A DNA stretch of 64,000 nt from Dipylidium caninum (Eukaryota; Platyhelminthes; Cestoda; Cyclophyllidea; Dipylidiidae): NCBI GenBank assembly GCA_017562135.1, contig QEYB01000087.1, forward strand, positions 87,286 to 151,285. Reading direction: 5' to 3'. Every line of letters begins with the position of its first letter. Position 1 is the first letter of the stretch. A program made the position numbers and the translations under genes. Below the pieces are notes generated by a model, which was not told the origin of the DNA, did not search any database, and was given only the letters and a program-made list of their open reading frames with translations. Positions 57,669 to 64,000 of this stretch are shown one piece after another.

Positions 57669-60600
57669 ATGTTTGATTTCCCATGCCCCTGCAAAAACAA
57701 GCTTTTAAAACTACTCCTGTATGTCATGATTTCGGGGTTTCTTCACTATTGCTCGTGGGCTTTGCCGCAGGCGAAATTCATATGATCGACCCATTCCACA
57801 AGGAATTTTGCAAAGTCTTTAATGAAGAGGTTGGGTTTTGTCCTTTTTTCTTATATTCGCTTTTCAGAAATACATCGAACGTACATCCGTGACATGCATT
57901 CGTTGGGTTCCCTACTCTACAAATCAGTTTCTTGTAGCTTATGCAAGTGACATATGTATCTTTACAATGAAGAACTTCCTTGTAGTCCAACTCCTCCTGT
58001 CTACCAAATGTTCAAACGGAGCTCAAGTTATGTTGTGTACACTTGCAAGACTAAGTCGACTTGCAATCCTCTTTATAATTGGGCTCTCACAAATGTTCCC
58101 TCTGATTCATTGCAGTCTAAACTTTTTTGAGGATTGTGATGTTTTCAAACCGCGCCGCTCTCTTCCATTAATCAATTTTCTTTTTTCTACCTGTGGGAAA
58201 TATCTCGCTGTTGTCACTGAGGATGGATATCTCCGCGTTTTTGATTATCATCGAATGCACCTCTATGTACGCTTATTCGATAGCTTATGGTCACACTTTT
58301 ATTTGCATGTACTTGATGTTCTTTTCTTCTGTGAAGGGTTTTATGCGATCTTATTTTGGTGGTCTCACATGTGTGGACTGGTCACCAGACGGCAAGTATG
58401 TGGTCGTTGGTGGGCAAGATGATCTGATTACAATTTGGTCCTTCAATGCCCAAGCCGTGATTTGCCGTGGTCAGGGTCACAAATCCTGGACTAGCGTGGT
58501 CCGTTTTGACCCCTTTGTCTATTCCCCTTCCCTTTGTAACGGTTCCGCTGCGCCGAAAGATCTTGGGACGGGCCTTCGGATCCACTCTCCTCTAATGTCG
58601 CCTTGCATCATCTTAACTCCTCTTCAACACCTTGATTCTGACCCAGCCTTCCGTACCTATCGGTAGGTTTATGTCTTTGTTCACCTTTTTAGTTTGGGTT
58701 CCGTAGGTCAGGATACGTTTCTATGCCTCTGGGAGTTGACAGAGGATGTTATTCGCCAAGGCCTTCGTTTCTCCACACATTACCACCAATTCAGCGACAG
58801 TGGACGTGTTTTTGGGGGCTCTCCTCCTCTGCGTCTACTTCCGCTTGTACTGACAGCACGATAGATGGGTTTGAGAGGAGTCGCACCGTTCCTCGCAGCA
58901 GTGGAGGTGGAAAGCGTAAACCCTTCCTCTGCAGCTTTCGCTCTCCATTGCCCTTAGCATCGCGACACATGGAACAGGTTGATGTATCCGGCAAGTCATC
59001 CGCTCTTTCTGACAGTGGATGTCTCTCTTTACCTTATGACAGGCGTTCCGGAGATGGAGTTATCGGAAACAACTCTCCCGACATTTTGTCCAAAGAGTGA
59101 GTGTGGTCATGTGACCAGAAGATTGGTTTGATGCCCCCTTTTGTCACCGCAGTTGGGTAGTATAATTTTGAATCGGCTTAGGTTTAGCTTAATTGTTGTT
59201 GCAAATATTCTAGTTTACTCTTGACGAGATAGTCTTTAATTTTCGAAGCTTTGAGAATTCGTGCTATGCGCTATTACCTAACTCGTTTGTCTTCCTGGCT
59301 CACACAAGGTAGTATAATGCACTTGAACAAATGGCCACTTACTTTTTATCTGGAACTTTGAGTTTTTTCTCGACAGTGCTCAGCTCCCTTCGCTTTGTTT
59401 TTTTACAATCCTGGATCTATTTAGCCATAAACTTCTTATTGTGTTTATTTTTTGGTAAACTGACATCATCATATCATCTAGAAAGGGGAAATCTCTTCGG
59501 TTGAAATAAATTCTCGTGGCAACTTACTGCTGTAAAATTCACATTATTCGATTAAAAAGATTATTTGATGATTACTTATCTACGAGTCATTTGATTTAGT
59601 AGTCGCGCGGATACGTGGATTGGCCGTGTTTGTCCTTAACCACATTTTTTTGAGCGTTAATGAACAAAGAGAGAAAGTCCAAATTGTGGTGTGTTTTTGT
59701 TGATTTGCCAGAATGAGGTTTTTAGAGATTGATGGTGTACCATTTCCTTTCTCGTATACTTTAATATCTCCAAACAAAAGCTTCAAAAAAGTTAGCGGTT
59801 AATTTAACACAAGTTTTCTTGTTTCATGTTGATTTTTTCTACGTTACGATTTACTTTCTGACCAAGACTCCGTTTATTTTGACCTCGAACGATCTTTCAC
59901 GTAATCGAAACATCTAGGCATGTTCTTTTCGTACTTTTATTTCACTCGCTTTAGTTGTCATTCGTGTAAGCTGCCAACTTCAGGGTCATTCTGTTGGTGT
60001 GAAATCTGTGAATTACCCTGACAGTATATTTCATCTTTGATCAATCATTGCTTAATACCGCATCTCGTGATGTTTTGTCTAATACATGCCAAACTGGGAT
60101 GAGTGCTCTTATAGCATTCTCCTTTAAAAAGCCAATGTTGATGAATATTTAACTATTGACTGGCTTTTATTTTCTTCACTTATTCCTTCTTTTGGCGCTA
60201 GTTCTCCGCTCCCTCTATTGAATTATAGCTTCATAACAGGACGATTCTTCGTTACACTCGTTTTTCGTATCTATTTTTATGTGTCCTAGGTGTAAAGAAT
60301 CAGCAGGAAGGTACTTTTTAACGCATTCACTCAATGCATCGTTGATGTCTGCTTTAATGTTGTCTAAAAGGTGCATTTAGATATTTTCGAGAATTGTTTT
60401 ATTCCGCTGACTAAACATTGGGGATAAAATCTACTTCACTCGGTTTTTTTAATTTTATCACCTCGTTGAACATGTCAGAGCTGTCTCACTTCTGTCCGTG
60501 TAAAAAAAATTCATTTTGGCATGGTTTTTATTCACCTATTAAAAACTTTCCTCTGCAACCCTTTCACAAAAACGCTGAGAATCTCGATTCTGTTTAGTTA

Positions 60601-60856
60601 CTTAAATAATACGGTTCAAACCCCGATCGAGGTCGCTGTTAGACTTGTGTTTAACACTTGTCAAATAATTTTTCTTTGTTTGTTTTCTAGTCTTCTGGGC
60701 ACGCCGAATTGGTCCACGCTTGTCAGATGTGCAATTCTTGAACCTTTCGCTAAATTCAGCGGCATTACTCGCGACCTCATTACTGATTTAGTCTTTCGAG
60801 AAGATAGCATCAATCTCGCCTTTCAACAGGGCATTATTCTTAGCTTACTCTCGACC
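57669..60856 (+). CDS. WDR20: WDR20-type WD-repeat protein, N- and C-termini incomplete, several frameshifts
   Basis: Exons: 57669-57829, 57868-58266, 58337-58662, 58693-59096 and 60691-60856. The introns are 38, 69, 30 and 1,594 bp. Family motifs appear in order: [141 protein letters not shown], then a Ser-rich insert and [18 protein letters not shown] with [18 protein letters not shown]20 activates the USP12/USP46 deubiquitinases with WDR48 (established for human and fungal relatives). Single-base shifts are needed at about 57707-57710, 57948-57951, 58123-58128 and 58814-58818 to keep the family reading. The first, third and fourth lie in homopolymers. Confidence 0.85.
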
Positions 60857-63800
60857 GTAAGTCATGTCTGTCTCTTAACCACAACTGTTTTATAGCTTTT
60901 TTTGATGAAATGCCTCTGGCATGTTCATTTGGAGAAGTTGCATGGGATTCGCTGATATCAGTTTGATTTAATACTGCTTTCGTATTTTGCCCTGTGTGTG
61001 GGTAATTAGTGATCTCAACGTCGACCAAAAGTAGGTTTTTTTGGCTCTTTTCTTTTTTTGATTGTTGCTTCGCGCTAGCTTAGGTCTAAGGAGTGTAGGG
61101 CAGAGTTAGACAAAATGAGGAGTTTAGTTTTTTCCTCCGTCATGGCCGTTATTTAAAACATTTGATTGAAACTGCATTTGATGCTGTTCGCATTTTTCGT
61201 CCTTTACTTAACACTAAATAGGTTATCTCCTTGATGGACCTTCTTCCTCACTCTATCGTGGGAATACCCAGTCAGTGACGAACCTTGAGTAGAATTAGTT
61301 AATTATTTTTTACTCCACTTTTTATTCTTTCTTACCCTCAAGTGTTGTGAGCTATTAATATGACTTGTTTTGTTTGGATGCTATATGTGAGGCACAATTT
61401 CTGCCCATCACTTTTATAGTCTTCGGGGGTGACGATATTTTTAATTCCGTTCCTGCCTTCTGCCACCTACCTATTCCTTTTTGTCCTTCAAGGTCCACCG
61501 TCTTCTGCCTGCTAAGGCCGCCATGTTCCTAATTTTCTGAACTGTTTTCTTAAGTTAAAGGGCGTTTTCACCTAAAATACATTCGAAATATACGTATTCC
61601 CCTTATTATTCGACTTGCGATGAGTTTATACCAAACTCCGTTGGCGGCATAACTCAAAATTATTAGGGGTTTTTCGAGACAATCAGACGTTTCATACTCA
61701 ACCGCAAATTGCCATAGCTGTCTGAGATGGAGGAGTGGTCACATTGTCTGACTTTTACTGAGCATTTACTCTTTTTGCTGACTTGTGTTTTTTTATTAAA
61801 TATTCGCCTAGATTTGAAATTCTTTTGAAAAGTCCCTTGCCACCAGCACTTCTTGTTCAAAAGCACACGTAGTGAATGTGAAGGTTTTTTTTTTTGACCT
61901 AGCAATCCGGGCAACATCGACTTGTTGATATGCCGTACATATTTAACTAAATTATTCTTATCTCGGGTTGGTGGGTAATTAGTTGTTTTCTTTTTGATTC
62001 AAGTCTATAAATTTTCATGGTCCACGTTGACACTATTCAAGGACTCCAAATCAAGAATTTCGCTTTCATACGCAAATTCTCTGCTTCTGTTTGAGTTAAT
62101 CAATAGCCTTTGCAATTTGAGACCTTATTTTTATATTATTTTTTAGTCGATGAAGGCAAGTTAGCACCCTGGGTGCTTTTAAATAATTTATTGTTTTTAG
62201 CCAATTTTTTTTGATCACGCTTAACATTGTTTTTGTATAATGGGGAAGATTTTTCTTTGGTTAATCTTGTTCCACTCTTACAGAGATTGAGACCTTGTTC
62301 TGCGGTCGCCGGTGATTTGAGTATCTTCGATACATCCAATCTCATTGGTGAGGGAAGGCGCGGTTGAAGACGAAGACCGATTGACGTTGTGATTGACGAG
62401 AAACCATTGACGTGGAATACGCGGAGGCAGCGGGCGATGAACGTGCTATTGATAGGGCTTAAGGACAATGACGAGACCTCTCCTGCCCATGTTGGTTTCC
62501 TTTCCAACAATTCGGCAACGAGGTGGGCAGCACACCACACCTATTACAGCAGCGGTTATCGTCAATTACGCCACCAAATCCTCTCTCCGAGGCTCCAGAA
62601 TCGGATTTTCGCGCCCCCATTCGTGTCCGAATCTGCTGGTCAGGCGCTGTAATGGACAATAATGCATCGATGGATGTTTATTTTAATCTAATGTCTTTCA
62701 ATGCACAACTTCTATTCTCTACTTCCCCCAACCTCTTCCTATCCCATCCACTGTCAAGTCTATCTGAATGTCATCTACCTTGGCGTACTTTTGTTGTGTG
62801 CTCACATCTGACATTCGCGGTTTATGACATTTGTAGAAATTCGAGCGAAAATGCTATAGATTGTAGTAAATGGGATGCCCTCATTTCCGTCTTAGTTTGA
62901 TTAAAGAAATACTTTTTGTGGTTGACTGCGCTTGGTATTTTAAATGGTACGAGTTGAGCTTCTCGCCGACCGCATTTTCTCCATGAATTTAGGCGCGGAG
63001 TCTCACGGGTGACTTTTAATAGGCCTACAACTTTAGGTACCAGCGTAAACTGGGCAGATTAAAGATGATTGAGGCCGAAGTTCCCCTTGCTTTGGCCGAA
63101 TGGACATTGGGGTACTGGCACCATTTCATTACCCTTGTGTTCTCATTTTGGCCTGGTCTGACCTAAAGGCAACTTTCTGCATTCCATGAGGTTCTCTCGT
63201 TGTATGGAAATAACGGGGAAATTGAACCTAATTGTTTATCTTCAGATTGTCACTGTGTCTAAATGTCGTAATTTCTGGAAGGGTGCTTCTAATATTCAAG
63301 TTCAACGTTCTTGCCTCTACTACTAGTGGTATGGTTGAGTAGGCTGTTCGGCAACCGAGCGGACTTCACCTGTTAAACGGGCAACTTGATCTTCTTCCAA
63401 AGCGGGTCACTCTTCGATACTTTCTTTCACGAAAAGCGCCTAATCTAGTTGGCCTCGTTCTCCGTCTCTAGATTTTTGCCATCCGATTTAATTTTTTAAT
63501 CGATGGTAGCTGTCAATCTATTTTATCCATTCCCCTCTTTTCGGGCCTGACGACACCATCACGCAAATCTGCTTGTCCCCTCGTAGTCTCGTTTATTCCT
63601 AAGCCATTTCGTCAAGGCGGAAAATAGGGTGCATGCCATCGCCTTCAAGTTGCCAAGTCTAGCCATGTTTGCGCGCAAGTGATTGATATCACAGTTTTTG
63701 TTCCATCTCTCACATTCTACTGGCTTTTGTGTTCCCTCCATCACCAGCTTCATTGTTGCCGTAGAGTTTGATTACTGTGACTGAGGGTTTAGTCACCAAA

Positions 63801-64000
63801 GTTGTGTCTATGCCGCAGAAATTACCATACGTAACGATCAGAGTCAGCCGGTTTTCTCTCCACCGTCCCTCACGAAAGTCCGCTTTGAACATGTCGCAAA
63901 ATTTTCTAAGGCTTTTGTGTATAGCAGAAAAATTGATAAAATTTGCTCCCTAACAAGTCTCGGCCTCTGAACCACTCATTGTTTGCTTGAATTTTTTGGT
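60857..64000. other. No firm gene; last WDR20-like exon expected here
   Basis: The C-terminal exon of the WDR20-like gene (family ends with a W-x-RP motif) should follow but was not found. The minus-strand frame at 62136-62540 is listed separately. Nothing else is supported up to the window edge. Confidence 0.35.
62136..62538 (-). CDS. Possible terminal exon of an unrecognised minus-strand gene
   Basis: A 134-codon minus-strand frame follows an acceptor-like tgctgtaatag and ends in TAA, with A/T-rich sequence behind it. The C-terminal part is basic and lysine-rich (KRDQKKLAKNNKLFK). No domain is recognised, and no upstream exon was found. Confidence 0.25.

Overview
This is nuclear DNA of an animal, most likely a parasitic flatworm (tapeworm or fluke). 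The evidence is AT-rich sequence, spliced genes with GT-AG introns, a mixture of multi-kilobase introns and very short ones (29, 34 and 38 bp), secreted Kunitz-type proteins and decayed mariner transposons. The species cannot be fixed from the window, and no bacterial-style gene organisation is present.

Layout. (1) 2.8-4.0 kb, plus strand: an almost uninterrupted coding exon for a 400-residue protein with a possible PTB-like fold. (2) 13.4-6.5 kb, minus strand: a spliced gene for a secreted-type Kunitz protein. It has an acidic Tyr/Pro-rich region, a Kunitz domain that has lost both partners of the Cys14-Cys38 disulfide, a six-Cys connector and a terminal six-Cys Kunitz domain. One of its introns carries a near-perfect 0.3-kb foldback. 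(3) 17.9-32.1 kb, plus strand: a complete ELAPOR1/2 (KIAA1324/EIG121) homologue rebuilt from 18 phase-consistent exons (1,032 codons plus stop), with signal peptide, Cys-rich ectodomain, one membrane span and a Tyr-motif tail. (4) 38.4-42.1 kb, plus strand: the 3' part of an R4-type RGS (regulator of G-protein signalling) gene. (5) 33.1-35.1 and 50.3-52.3 kb: two near-identical 2-kb copies in opposite orientation. Each contains a 525-bp piece of the RGS gene (intron end plus exon start) placed between remnants of mariner transposase genes. (6) 48.5-49.05 kb, minus: a second, independent mariner relic. (7) 56.9-56.3 kb, minus: frataxin. (8) 57.7-60.9 kb, plus: a WDR20-type WD-repeat protein, head-to-head with frataxin. 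Frataxin and WDR20 each show single-base frameshifts, mostly in homopolymers, whereas the ELAPOR exons show none.

The genes are functionally unrelated, as is normal for an animal chromosome: vesicle/endolysosomal membrane protein, protease-inhibitor-like secreted protein, G-protein regulator, iron-sulfur cluster biogenesis, and a deubiquitinase cofactor. The most unusual feature is the mobile-element cassette that has captured an exon of a resident gene and sits as a large inverted repeat on both sides of that gene. Exon ends were set by hand from splice consensus, phase continuity and remembered family alignments. No search or transcript data were available.
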